From positions 1-47,416 of the forward strand of contig CABXSY010000010.1 in the NCBI GenBank assembly GCA_902514875.1: a DNA stretch of 47,416 nt, read 5' to 3'. The first letter of the stretch is position 1, and the number at the start of each line of letters is the position of its first letter. The DNA comes from an uncultured Alphaproteobacteria bacterium (GTDB lineage: Bacteria > Pseudomonadota > Alphaproteobacteria > HIMB59 > GCA-002718135). A model generated the notes under the pieces. It made no database searches. It saw nothing but the letters and a program-made list of their open reading frames with translations, and was not told the origin of the DNA. Made by a program: the position numbers and the translations under genes. This document shows, in pieces, positions 1 to 7,495 of the stretch.

Positions 1-2
1 CT

Positions 3-740
3 TGGACAGGGTCTATAATTAAAAATAATAGTAAATGGCATTATTTTTATACTGGAAGAAATAAAAAAGAAAATGGAAACAAACAAAGAATTGGTCACGC
101 AATAGGTGAAACACCCTATTCTTTTAATAGAATTGGAAATGGATTAGCGTTAGATTTAGATACAAATATTTATCAGGAACTAGAGAATGACAATTATTGG
201 AAAGATCGTGCTATGCGTGATCCATGGGTAATGAAACACCCTTATGAAAATAAATTTATAATGGCTTACACTGCAAGAGCATCAATCAATAACGATCCTT
301 ATCAGTGTGGAGTTATTGGTATGGCAGAATCAAATGATCTTTATAAATGGAAATCTACTAAACCTTTATTTGGAGGTTTTTTTAGTCAATTAGAAGTTCC
401 ACAAATATTTAAAGTTAAAAATAAATGGTATTGTTTATTTTGCAACCATCCTGAAGATTGGTCCAGCAAATTCAAGAATAATTATAAAGGACCAAATAAG
501 CGAGGCACACATTATTTAATTGCTGATAAATTTGAAGGTCCATGGGAATTGGCACCTGGCCCTTATTTAACAACAAGCTCTGAAATAGAACTTTATGCTG
601 GAAGAGTTATTGAAAAAGATAATAAATTTTTTTTTATGGCTTTTTTACATGATGATCAAGATGGTAATTTTATTGGAGAAATATCAGATCCAATTCCAAT
701 TAATTTTGATACAAATGGTTTAATGAGTTTAGAAGTCTAA
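3..740 (+). CDS. GH32-like glycoside hydrolase (beta-fructosidase type), 5' end outside window
   Basis: The open frame enters from the left edge, so the N-terminus is missing; 245 residues and the stop are visible. Three features match the five-bladed propeller of GH32 beta-fructofuranosidases. WTGS and then YTGR lie at the visible start. RDPWV (Asp at visible residue 73) corresponds to the RDP motif whose Asp stabilises the transition state. LEVPQIF (Glu 131) sits where the WEC(P)D acid/base Glu is found. The N-terminal nucleophile Asp would lie off-window, and there is no C-terminal beta-sandwich. The likely substrate is a fructoside such as sucrose or a small fructan; related GH43/GH68 folds cannot be excluded. 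The stop overlaps the convergent SDR gene by 4 bp. No signal peptide can be judged. Confidence 0.7.
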   Translation, partial: WTGSIIKNNSKWHYFYTGRNKKENGNKQRIGHAIGETPYSFNRIGNGLALDLDTNIYQELENDNYWKDRAMRDPWVMKHPYENKFIMAYTARASINNDPYQCGVIGMAESNDLYKWKSTKPLFGGFFSQLEVPQIFKVKNKWYCLFCNHPEDWSSKFKNNYKGPNKRGTHYLIADKFEGPWELAPGPYLTTSSEIELYAGRVIEKDNKFFFMAFLHDDQDGNFIGEISDPIPINFDTNGLMSLEV

Positions 741-1591
741 TTAATATTCTTCCATGAATATTCTGGTTTAAATCCTAATACTTTTTTCGCTTTCTCATTA
801 CTTAATAATGTTTTATTTTTTCCAATCTCTCCTTTAATTTGAATATTTGGAAATACTTTATCGAGAAGTAATTTATTATCCTCTTCCATAACAGTGTCGT
901 CTGCAGCTATAATAAAATTATCAGCACCTTTTAAATTACTTTCCATAGCTAAGAGACAAGCCTGGGCTACATCTCTAGCATCAATATATCCCCAAAAATT
1001 CCATTTTCGTAAAAAAGGATCATTTTGAAATGATTTAAATTGTTTGTAATCATGTTCTTCCATTATATTAGAATAGCGAAGTCCAAATATTTTCATCTCT
1101 GGATTTCTCCTACAATATTGCCTGGCCATTTCTTCACCCATCACTTTAGAAAGTGAATAGCTTGACTCTGGTCGTGGATCATATTCTTCATCAACAGGTA
1201 CATAAGGCGGATAGGTATCAAATGGTAAACCTAGAACTGTTTCACTTGATGCCCATACAATATTATTTATTTTCATAACTTTTGAAGCTTGGAAAATATT
1301 ATAAGTGCTTAGAGTATTAGCTTTAAAAGTTTTATGATTTGCTTCCAAACCGGAAGCAGGAATAGCTGCTTGATGAATTACCGCATCTATGCCATTTATA
1401 CGGTCATCAATTTCAGAAACTACTTCCATAGCATCACCAAAATCCTCTAAGTCAACCTTTGTAAAAGGAACGCCCAAATCAGAGTTATTTACAAAATCAA
1501 CATTAAAAACATTATAATTTTTTTTCAATAATAGTTTTATTGTTGCTCTTCCAGCTTTACCTGAGCCCCCAGTAACTAAAATATTTTTCAT
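737..1591 (-). CDS. NAD(P)-dependent epimerase/dehydratase (extended SDR)
   Basis: This 284-residue protein opens with a Rossmann glycine motif, TGGSGKAGR (residues 7-15), and has an acidic residue after beta-2 (NVDF) that suggests NAD. The catalytic YSLSK (YxxxK) follows an ASSET serine stretch, as in extended SDRs that act on nucleotide sugars or free sugars. It lacks signatures that would fix a substrate. Uronate dehydrogenase-like or UDP-sugar epimerase-like activity is possible, and the neighbouring GH32-like gene hints at sugar metabolism. The gene is convergent with that hydrolase, and the two stop codons share bases. It ends in a short FxPxYSW tail typical of the family. Class is confident, substrate unknown. 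Confidence 0.85.
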   Translation of the reverse strand: MKNILVTGGSGKAGRATIKLLLKKNYNVFNVDFVNNSDLGVPFTKVDLEDFGDAMEVVSEIDDRINGIDAVIHQAAIPASGLEANHKTFKANTLSTYNIFQASKVMKINNIVWASSETVLGLPFDTYPPYVPVDEEYDPRPESSYSLSKVMGEEMARQYCRRNPEMKIFGLRYSNIMEEHDYKQFKSFQNDPFLRKWNFWGYIDARDVAQACLLAMESNLKGADNFIIAADDTVMEEDNKLLLDKVFPNIQIKGEIGKNKTLLSNEKAKKVLGFKPEYSWKNIN

Positions 1592-1665
1592 TTAATATTA
1601 CTTTAATAACTTTTTAATAAAGAATCATCAATTTTTTGATTATTATATTAATTTAAGGAGATTTT

Positions 1666-2097
1666 ATGGCTGAATATATTTTAGAAGCTGGAGGAACAAT
1701 GGCATTTACATTCCATGTTTTATTTATGCTTTTCAATTTATTTATTATCTATCAATTTTATTTTAATGATAAATTTTTTAATGAATTAGGATTTTCAAAT
1801 GAAGAGCCTAAATTAGTTTTTAGAGGTCCATTAGGTGCAGTTTTCCTAACAATGCTGTTAATGTCTATATTGTTAACATTTGATGTAACTGGAAATACTT
1901 ATGATGAGAATGTTGTGCAATATAAATTTTGGTATTCATTTTTATTTATGCTTATGTCCATAGCTTTAATTAGTTCTGTTGTTAGGTATTTTAATCTGGT
2001 AAACAATTACGGCATTACCCCTAATTTTAGAGGAGTTATGTTTCCATTAATTGGATTGATTTTAATAATTCTTAGAACAATTTTTGAAGGATATTAA
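1666..2097 (+). CDS. Small integral membrane protein, unknown
   Basis: A strong Shine-Dalgarno AAGGAG lies about 7 bp before the ATG and fixes the start. The 143-residue product has four hydrophobic spans (approximately residues 13-32, 54-71, 87-107 and 122-140), separated by a polar loop that begins FNDKFFNELGF. There is no signal peptide, cysteine pair or obvious catalytic motif. I do not recognise the family. It is a single-gene unit, divergent from the SDR gene and closed by a good hairpin-plus-T-run terminator directly after the stop, so it is probably expressed alone. Hydropathy and the strong ribosome site support a real gene. Confidence 0.7.
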   Translation: MAEYILEAGGTMAFTFHVLFMLFNLFIIYQFYFNDKFFNELGFSNEEPKLVFRGPLGAVFLTMLLMSILLTFDVTGNTYDENVVQYKFWYSFLFMLMSIALISSVVRYFNLVNNYGITPNFRGVMFPLIGLILIILRTIFEGY

Positions 2098-2104
2098 TTT
2101 ATTA

Positions 2105-2147
2105 TAAGCGGTGTAAAAGCCGCTTAAAATAATTTTTTATTTTTTTT
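2105..2147 (+). terminator. Rho-independent terminator
   Basis: TAAGCGG and CCGCTTA form a perfect 7-bp stem around an 8-nt loop (2105-2126), followed by A4 and then a T-rich tract from 2131. It lies 8 bp after the stop of the small membrane protein. The far side of the stem overlaps the stop of the convergent 131-aa gene. Stem G+C is high for this genome, which makes it the clearest terminator in the window. Confidence 0.75.
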
Positions 2148-2519
2148 AATTTGCCTTGAAGCAAAATGAATTATTATTGAGACAATTAAAAAAAATAACA
2201 CAAATCTCCATTCGCTAAATGGAATTTTCATTGAATAAAAAACAAATACACCGCAAACAGTAAGAGACTTTATGTATATTTCTAAAAATTGAATAGGGTA
2301 CAACTTTTCACTTTGAAAAAATAAATATCTAATTCCAAAATAAATAAATGTTAAAAACACTGATAATCTTACTGAGTTAATTCTATGGTAAGGTATTGCT
2401 TCCCTTTCAACGAAATTAAATGGAAAATAAACTGTAATTCCCATTATTTCTGAAACAAGAATAAAAATTGCCCATAAAGATAATATTGCTACAATTATTT
2501 TTGATAGATTTTTAGCCAT
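2124..2519 (-). CDS. Small integral membrane protein, unknown
   Basis: This 131-residue protein has four predicted transmembrane spans (about residues 8-26, 50-67, 85-100 and 104-122) and a lysine-rich C-terminus, so a cytoplasmic tail is likely. There is a periplasmic-type loop between spans 1 and 2 (NFVEREAIPYHRIN). No family was recognised. It is convergent with the preceding plus-strand membrane gene and separated by 131 bp from the next minus-strand gene, so it may have its own promoter; I saw no convincing one. Support is the long hydrophobic reading frame and its position in an otherwise empty interval. Confidence 0.6.
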   Translation of the reverse strand: MAKNLSKIIVAILSLWAIFILVSEIMGITVYFPFNFVEREAIPYHRINSVRLSVFLTFIYFGIRYLFFQSEKLYPIQFLEIYIKSLTVCGVFVFYSMKIPFSEWRFVLFFLIVSIIIHFASRQIKKNKKLF

Positions 2520-2650
2520 AATAATCTTATTGGCCTTTTTTTACTAAGTCAAAACTTTCAGGCTAGTGACCGACTGAACAATTGCATAATAATTAAATTT
2601 CATAATTTAAAAAGTCATTTAAAATTATTGTTGAAAATAAAGGGTTTTTT

Positions 2651-3046
2651 TTAGGAAAAATTATTTTTAACTGGTGAAAAATATAAAAGTATCAAAATTG
2701 CTCCACTAATTAAGCCACCAATTTGATCCAGCATACCACTAAAAGCAGTATAGATAACAGAACCACTAAAATAATTTAGAACTATGCCAGCTGCTACTAA
2801 AAATAAATACAATGGTTTGCCGTAAGAGATAAATCTATAAAGTAAATTTAAAGTAAATAGATATAGAAAGAATAAACTAATAGATACTATTCGAGAAAAA
2901 TTTTCAAAATTAGATAATAGTCCATCATTTAATTCTTCATAAAGATTGGAAATTTCTGATGGTTGATACATAGAAGATATAACCATTAAAATAATGACAA
3001 TAAAGTCAGCTAAAATTAAATTCTTAAAAATTTTTTCAATTTCCAT
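2651..3046 (-). CDS. Small membrane protein cotranscribed with pcs, unknown
   Basis: A 131-residue protein with four hydrophobic spans (about residues 10-25, 50-70, 78-97 and 105-124). The loop between spans 1 and 2 is rich in Glu, Asn and Leu. It starts only 5 bp after the phosphatidylcholine synthase stop, so it is almost certainly in the same transcript and may assist membrane-lipid synthesis; that role is inference from position only. I do not recognise a family. A glycine-rich last span (GGLISGAIL) is the only notable sequence feature. Confidence 0.65.
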   Translation of the reverse strand: MEIEKIFKNLILADFIVIILMVISSMYQPSEISNLYEELNDGLLSNFENFSRIVSISLFFLYLFTLNLLYRFISYGKPLYLFLVAAGIVLNYFSGSVIYTAFSGMLDQIGGLISGAILILLYFSPVKNNFS

Positions 3047-3051
3047 TGATT

Positions 3052-3759
3052 TTAATAATCTTTTATTGATCTAAGAAAACAAATATAAATAAAATAACCA
3101 GTACAAATTAACCAAATTAAAAGCACAATGGTATCATTCATAATTAAGTTTATTTCTGATTTTGTTACAAGTCGTAGTGTTGTTGCAGCCCAAACAACAG
3201 TAAAAAATATAGTTAAATTTCTAAATGATTTAACCCTTAATGGATGAACAAATTTCCATGGAACAAATGTCAAAACTAATAAAATAATTATAACAACTAG
3301 ATTTATCCATTCATTTGTATTTAATATAAAGAAATACAAGACTACAACATTCCAGAGTGCAGGAAAACCTTGAAAATAATAATCATCAGTTTTCATATTA
3401 ACGTTAATAAATGTATATAAAGAGACTCCAAATATTAGAGCAGGCATAATCATTTCAAAGCCAGATGGAACCATCTGAAACCAGTAAATCATTAATGCGG
3501 GATTGATAACGTAATTTAGATAATCAATAATTGAATCTAAAATAATCCCATCTAGATTAGGAGCTTTTTCTTCTACTCCAACTTTCCTGGCTAATGTTCC
3601 ATCAACACCATCAACAAGTAAGGCCATTCCAAGCCATAGAAAACTACCGACTTGATCATTATTTAATATTGATATTAAGGCAAGAAAACCAAGTATAGCT
3701 CCAGATCCAGTGAAGGCATGAACACCCCATGCGGATATTTGATCTTTATCAACTTTCAT
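3052..3759 (-). CDS. pcs: Phosphatidylcholine synthase (CDP-diacylglycerol:choline phosphatidyltransferase)
   Basis: Pcs condenses choline with CDP-diacylglycerol to give phosphatidylcholine in one step in the inner membrane. The CDP-alcohol phosphatidyltransferase motif is intact: D50-G-V-D53-G-T-L-A-R, then G71, D75 and D79. Length (235 aa), about eight membrane spans, and Pcs-specific stretches (VHAFTGSG near residue 13, MKTDDYYFQGFP and the FVHPLRVK block) match the rhizobial enzyme closely. It needs exogenous choline, so the organism presumably imports choline or gets it from osmolytes. It is first in a two-gene unit with a small membrane protein. Its ribosome-binding site lies inside a 16-bp palindrome. 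Confidence 0.92.
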   Translation of the reverse strand: MKVDKDQISAWGVHAFTGSGAILGFLALISILNNDQVGSFLWLGMALLVDGVDGTLARKVGVEEKAPNLDGIILDSIIDYLNYVINPALMIYWFQMVPSGFEMIMPALIFGVSLYTFINVNMKTDDYYFQGFPALWNVVVLYFFILNTNEWINLVVIIILLVLTFVPWKFVHPLRVKSFRNLTIFFTVVWAATTLRLVTKSEINLIMNDTIVLLIWLICTGYFIYICFLRSIKDY

Positions 3760-3760
3760 A

Positions 3761-3776
3761 GATAAAGGCCTTTATC
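3761..3776 (-). promoter_or_regulatory. Perfect palindrome over the pcs ribosome-binding site
   Basis: GATAAAGGCCTTTATC is a perfect 16-bp palindrome ending one base before the pcs ATG. On the pcs strand its AAAGG is the only good Shine-Dalgarno, 9 nt from the start. The RNA could fold as a 6-bp stem with a GGCC loop and hide the site, or the DNA could be an operator for a dimeric repressor. Symmetry and position are seen; function is inferred. Confidence 0.4.
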
Positions 3777-3853
3777 ACTAAAATATAAGAAAATAAAAAA
3801 TTTTGAAAAAAAAAGCAGAAAAATTAAGGTTTTAAGGGATATTAAAATTGGGC

Positions 3854-4231
3854 TTATAACAATTTTATAATATCACTATCTCCTTCAGCGAAATTGTAGT
3901 TTTTAAATTCATTTTTTGCAATCCAAGCTGAGTCCTCATGTTCATTTAAATAAATTTCACCATCAATATGAGAACATATAAAATAATGTAATTTGACATT
4001 TATTTTGTCATCTTGATAATTTTCTTCACCTAATTTTTTTTTAATATTTATTTCTATATTTAGCTCTTCTCTTATTTCTCTTTTTAAAGCCATCTCAAAA
4101 GATTCATTTTTTTCTACTTTCCCTCCAGGGAATTCCCAGCTTAATCCCATATGTTTATTTCTATTTCTTTGAGCTATAAAATATTTATCATCTTTTATTA
4201 TTATTGCTGCAACGACATCAAATTTTTCCAT
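3854..4231 (-). CDS. mutT: Nudix hydrolase, MutT-type 8-oxo-dGTP diphosphatase
   Basis: The Nudix box is complete: G36-G-K-V-E-K-N-E with REIREEL at residues 51-57, fitting GX5EX7REUXEEXGU. The protein is 125 residues, the usual MutT length, with the MutT-like stretches IAQRNRNKHMG and WEFPGG. It should hydrolyse 8-oxo-dGTP to the monophosphate and keep oxidised guanine out of DNA. Its ATG overlaps the stop of the upstream photolyase-family gene by one base (TAATG), so the two are translationally coupled; DNA damage repair is the common theme. The many Nudix substrates make the precise assignment probable, not certain. Confidence 0.85.
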   Translation of the reverse strand: MEKFDVVAAIIIKDDKYFIAQRNRNKHMGLSWEFPGGKVEKNESFEMALKREIREELNIEINIKKKLGEENYQDDKINVKLHYFICSHIDGEIYLNEHEDSAWIAKNEFKNYNFAEGDSDIIKLL

Positions 4232-5712
4232 TAATTAGTGTTATCACGAATAAACTGATTTGCCTTTTTTATAATATGATTTTTCCTATCAATATTCATT
4301 TTATCATAGATAACAACCATCATATTTAAACGTGGATTAGACTGAAAAAATTTTCTATTTTTATTAATAAAACGCCAATACAATCCGTCCATAATATCAT
4401 TCCAATTACCTCTTTTAAAATTCATCATTTTCATAAAATAACTTGAACCACAAATATAAGGTTTGGTACTAAATATGCCCCCATCACTAAACAATCCCAT
4501 CCCGTAAACATTAGGTGACATTACCCAATCAGAGCTATCTACAAACATTTCCATGAACCAATTATAAACTTCATTAGGTTTAATTTCACATAAGTTCATT
4601 ATGTTACATAAAACCATTAGTCTCTCAATATGATGAGTGTAACCGTATTTTTGTGCATTTTTAATTGAGTGATCTAAAGGATCTAATCCAGTTGTTCCAT
4701 CATACCATTTATTGGTTAGAGAATTTTTGTGCTTAAAGAAATTATTTTCCTCTAATTGCTTATCGTAATTTTGGTAAATTCCCCTAATAAATTCTCTCCA
4801 TCCAATAATTTGTCTGATGTAACCTTCATAAGAATTGATTTTAATTTTATTTTCTACTTTTTTTACTCTTTCGATTATAATTTCTGGTGTTAATAAACCT
4901 AAATTAATCATGGGACTAAGTGCACTATGAAATAAAATATTATTATTAGTGTCAACTGCATCTTCGTAATCACCAAATAAATTAAATTTTTTAATAACAA
5001 AATAATCTAACCATTTAACTGCATCATCATAAGTTGTAGGTAACCAAAAATTATCAACTTCACCTGGATGATTTTTAAAAATTGTATTAATTTGTTGTTT
5101 TAAATCTTTTGTGTGTTTTGTTTCTTTTGCAGTAATCATTTCTGGTATTTTAATATCTTTAGGAAGTTTTTTTCTATTATCCTCATCAAAACTCCACTTA
5201 CCACCTTTAGGCTTATTATTTTCCATCAAAATATCTATTTTTGTACGGGCAATTTTATAAAAATTTGCCATAAAAGGTTTTTTTGTTTTACTTAAATAAT
5301 TTTTAAATTCATCTCTTGAATTCAAAAACATAGGTGATTGGATAAAAGTCAATTTAATCTTATTTTTTTTACATAAGTTGCTTATTTTTTTTTCAAAAAA
5401 TTTATCTTCAATTTCAAAAGATATTAACTCTTCGTATTTATCTTTTTTTATAAAATTTTCTAATTTTTTTTCGTAGGATATTTTAAAATCTTTTTTTAAA
5501 TCAATATAATTTACTTTGAAATTATTTTTTTTTAGTTGATCAGCATAAGATCTCATTGAAGAAAGAAAAAGAATGAGTTTTAATTTATGATGTTTTTGAA
5601 AAGTACAAAGATCAAAACTTTCACACATAAAAATAGTTGAGTTTTTATGTTTCCTAAGATGTTTTTGGGGGAATAATTGATTTCCTAGAATTAAAAATAA
5701 ACTTTTCATCAA
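4231..5712 (-). CDS. Cryptochrome/photolyase of the PhrB (COG3046) family, iron-sulfur cysteines absent
   Basis: The 493-residue sequence follows the PhrB/FeS-BCP architecture: an N-terminal Rossmann antenna domain (residues 1-135), then the helical FAD domain with FGDYEDAV (246-253), the IRQIIGWREFIRG block (299-311), YTHHIERLMV (358-367) and MSPNVYGMGLFSDGG (398-412). The known members (for example Agrobacterium PhrB, a (6-4) photolyase) carry a 4Fe-4S cluster. Three of its ligands come from a CxxC...C insertion after the KPY stretch. Here residues 421-445 run directly from CGSSYFMKMM through FKRGNWND to LYWRF, with no insertion and only one Cys. A FeS-free photolyase is therefore likely. 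Light-driven (6-4) photoproduct repair is the expected role. Coupled to mutT. Confidence 0.85.
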   Translation of the reverse strand: MMKSLFLILGNQLFPQKHLRKHKNSTIFMCESFDLCTFQKHHKLKLILFLSSMRSYADQLKKNNFKVNYIDLKKDFKISYEKKLENFIKKDKYEELISFEIEDKFFEKKISNLCKKNKIKLTFIQSPMFLNSRDEFKNYLSKTKKPFMANFYKIARTKIDILMENNKPKGGKWSFDEDNRKKLPKDIKIPEMITAKETKHTKDLKQQINTIFKNHPGEVDNFWLPTTYDDAVKWLDYFVIKKFNLFGDYEDAVDTNNNILFHSALSPMINLGLLTPEIIIERVKKVENKIKINSYEGYIRQIIGWREFIRGIYQNYDKQLEENNFFKHKNSLTNKWYDGTTGLDPLDHSIKNAQKYGYTHHIERLMVLCNIMNLCEIKPNEVYNWFMEMFVDSSDWVMSPNVYGMGLFSDGGIFSTKPYICGSSYFMKMMNFKRGNWNDIMDGLYWRFINKNRKFFQSNPRLNMMVVIYDKMNIDRKNHIIKKANQFIRDNTN

Positions 5713-5803
5713 TATATAAATAGTAAGTTATTAGAAAATTTATATAATTTATTAAATTTATTTGCTTATTTTAGACAATTTTTAATTATAATAATTTAAA
5801 TAA

Positions 5804-6313
5804 ATGATCAAATTAGTGAAATTATTAGTAATCCCCTTAATTATTAGTTTTGTACTAGCTTCTTGTAATACAACATCTCCAAACAAGGTAAAAAGATCTG
5901 ATGCACAAAAAGTAACTAATATTGAATATGGAACAATCAAAACCTCTCTTCCAGTAAAAATTGAAGGTGAAAGTGATTGGATTGGAGCAACTGCTGGAGC
6001 AATGTTAGGAGGGCTTTTAGCATCTCAAATATGTGGAGAAGAAGAAATATTGGGAACTAAGTGTCAAGATATTGCGATAGTTTATGGAACTATTGGAGGT
6101 GCTGTAATGGGCTCAGTAATACAAGCTAAAATTGGTAATCATGATGGCTTTCAATATATAGTGAATATTGATGAATGTGGTAATGACATTTCTAATTGCC
6201 AAAATGATCAACAAAAAGCTTTTGTGCAAGGAGATGATAATGCCCTTCCAAATGGTCAAAGAGTTGTAATTATCTACGGAGATGTAATAAGAGTTATGCC
6301 CTATGAAGAATAA
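5804..6313 (+). CDS. SlyB-like outer-membrane lipoprotein with glycine zipper
   Basis: A 169-residue lipoprotein precursor. After a hydrophobic leader, lipobox LASC places the lipidated Cys at residue 21. The motif IEYGTIKTSLPVKIEG followed by a glycine-zipper membrane hairpin (about residues 62-105, with GATAGAMLGG and GTIGGAVMG) matches the SlyB/Rickettsia 17-kDa antigen family. Such proteins sit in the outer membrane and stabilise the envelope. The two cysteines in the zipper loop (ICGEEEILGTKC) may form a disulfide, and two more lie at DECGNDISNC. The end overlaps the start of the next gene by 11 bp. Family fairly certain, physiological role general. Confidence 0.8.
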   Translation: MIKLVKLLVIPLIISFVLASCNTTSPNKVKRSDAQKVTNIEYGTIKTSLPVKIEGESDWIGATAGAMLGGLLASQICGEEEILGTKCQDIAIVYGTIGGAVMGSVIQAKIGNHDGFQYIVNIDECGNDISNCQNDQQKAFVQGDDNALPNGQRVVIIYGDVIRVMPYEE

Positions 6314-7160
6314 TTTACTAAAATTCATTTTTAGTATTTTTTTATTATTTCCATTTCACCTCAATGCAGAATTAATATTTGAGGATAATTTTCCAAAAGA
6401 TATGCAAGGTATTTGGAGTGATGATTGTGATGCAGAATATCAAGTATTCATAATATCAAATAACACAAGTATGTGGATTGACAAGACATATGTTGGATTT
6501 AATGTATCAAAAACATCAAAGGTGCAAGATTGGTCAGTTTATAAATGGGGTGAACTAGATGGAAGTTATTATTATTTTTTAAAAAAAGATGGCGATAATT
6601 TACTTGAGATTACTGCTCCTGATGATTGGGATGGTATAGATTATTCTTTTTTAAATTCATCAGATTATTCTCTTTATGAAAAATGTGAATCAATCCCTAG
6701 TGTCTTTCAAATTATTTATGGGGAAATTATCAACTTAATGAATTCTCAATTAATTGAAACGTGTAATAATGATAGCAATCCTGCAAATTGTATTAATGAA
6801 ACTTTTACATTTTTAGATGTGTCACAAGATAATGAATTATCTGTAGCAGAATTAACACGTGCAGCAAGAATAGCTATTTATTTTACCTTTATCGATAAAA
6901 GACAAGACGAAGACAGAGACATAGGATTTGCAACTTATACAACCACATCACTAATATTTCCTGCATTATCAAAAATATTAATTGGTAATTATGATTATGA
7001 TAATTCAAATACAATTTCTTTAAAAGAAATATATACGGATCGTATTGATACATTAGACTATCAAAATTTATTTAAAGAAAATTTAAAAGGATTAGACCCA
7101 GAGGAATTAAGACGATTAATTGAAAACTTAGATTTTTTAAAATCTTTAATGTTAAATTAA
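6303..7160 (+). CDS. Secreted protein with two EF-hand calcium-binding loops
   Basis: The 285-residue product starts with a Sec signal peptide ending near NAELIF (cleavage around residue 22). The N-terminal half (30-130) contains a small beta-rich region with Trp and Asp (MQGIWSDDCDAEY), possibly a lipocalin-like or unknown domain. The C-terminal half has two EF-hand loops with canonical spacing: D172-S174-D176-E178-S180-E183 and D231-D233-S235-T237-S239-E242. It should bind Ca2+ in the periplasm or outside the cell. The ATG lies inside the SlyB-like gene, with an 11-bp overlap, so coupled translation and a shared envelope role are likely. Not assigned to a named family. Confidence 0.75.
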   Translation: MKNNLLKFIFSIFLLFPFHLNAELIFEDNFPKDMQGIWSDDCDAEYQVFIISNNTSMWIDKTYVGFNVSKTSKVQDWSVYKWGELDGSYYYFLKKDGDNLLEITAPDDWDGIDYSFLNSSDYSLYEKCESIPSVFQIIYGEIINLMNSQLIETCNNDSNPANCINETFTFLDVSQDNELSVAELTRAARIAIYFTFIDKRQDEDRDIGFATYTTTSLIFPALSKILIGNYDYDNSNTISLKEIYTDRIDTLDYQNLFKENLKGLDPEELRRLIENLDFLKSLMLN

Positions 7161-7169
7161 ATTAGTATG

Positions 7170-7199
7170 TTGACTTTTAAGTATAATTTTAATTATAAA
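7170..7199 (+). promoter_or_regulatory. Candidate sigma-70 promoter
   Basis: TTGACT (7170-7175) and TATAAA (7194-7199) are separated by 18 bp, just after the EF-hand gene and 5 bp before the 27-codon ORF. If used, transcription would start at or near the ATG of that ORF, giving an almost leaderless message. AT-rich background makes chance -10 matches common. Confidence 0.4.
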
Positions 7200-7204
7200 T
7201 ACAT

Positions 7205-7288
7205 ATGAACAAGAGAAATTTATACGCAGCTATTGCGATAGTATGTATCTTTGCTGCTTTAAATTTAACTATATATTTTTTCTATTAA
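7205..7288 (+). CDS. Single-span membrane microprotein (27 aa), putative
   Basis: ATG at 7205 opens a 27-codon frame: a basic start (MNKRN) followed by one hydrophobic span and a final FFY. It ends 3 bp before the next ORF, and a promoter-like sequence lies immediately upstream. Basic-then-hydrophobic layout fits a genuine membrane microprotein, but a frame this short can arise by chance in AT-rich DNA. It has no recognisable family. Confidence 0.35.
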   Translation: MNKRNLYAAIAIVCIFAALNLTIYFFY

Positions 7289-7291
7289 ATT

Positions 7292-7495
7292 ATGGTGATC
7301 AAAAGAAAATCTAGTATTTATAAAAAATTATATGAAATTAATGGTCAGAAAATGATGTTTGGTCACGATAATATACATTTTAAAACAATTAACTTACCTA
7401 CAAAACAGAGATACAAAAATCTATGCAGTAAATTTGGTTTAAAAAAAATTAAATCTTCCAGTAAAAAAAATTTTCAAATAATTAACATTAATTAA
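7292..7495 (+). CDS. Small basic protein (67 aa), unknown
   Basis: Sixty-seven residues, strongly basic (Lys-rich), with a central segment HDNIHFKTINLPTKQRYK and a lysine/serine tail. There are no hydrophobic spans or cysteine pairs. It lies 3 bp after the microprotein ORF, and its TAA directly abuts the GTG of the renalase-like gene. This gap-free packing is the main argument that it is translated. The charge suggests nucleic-acid or ribosome contact, but nothing specific was recognised. Confidence 0.5.
   Translation: MVIKRKSSIYKKLYEINGQKMMFGHDNIHFKTINLPTKQRYKNLCSKFGLKKIKSSSKKNFQIININ

Noticed and set aside
3-740. GH43 arabinosidase as an alternative
   Set aside because: The LEVPQIF Glu block and WTGS-YTGR spacing fit GH32 better; kept as a possible alternative in the annotation only.
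5113-5295. Plus-strand 60-codon frame inside the photolyase gene
   Set aside because: Lies wholly antisense in a gene with strong family motifs; composition is that of a shadow frame.
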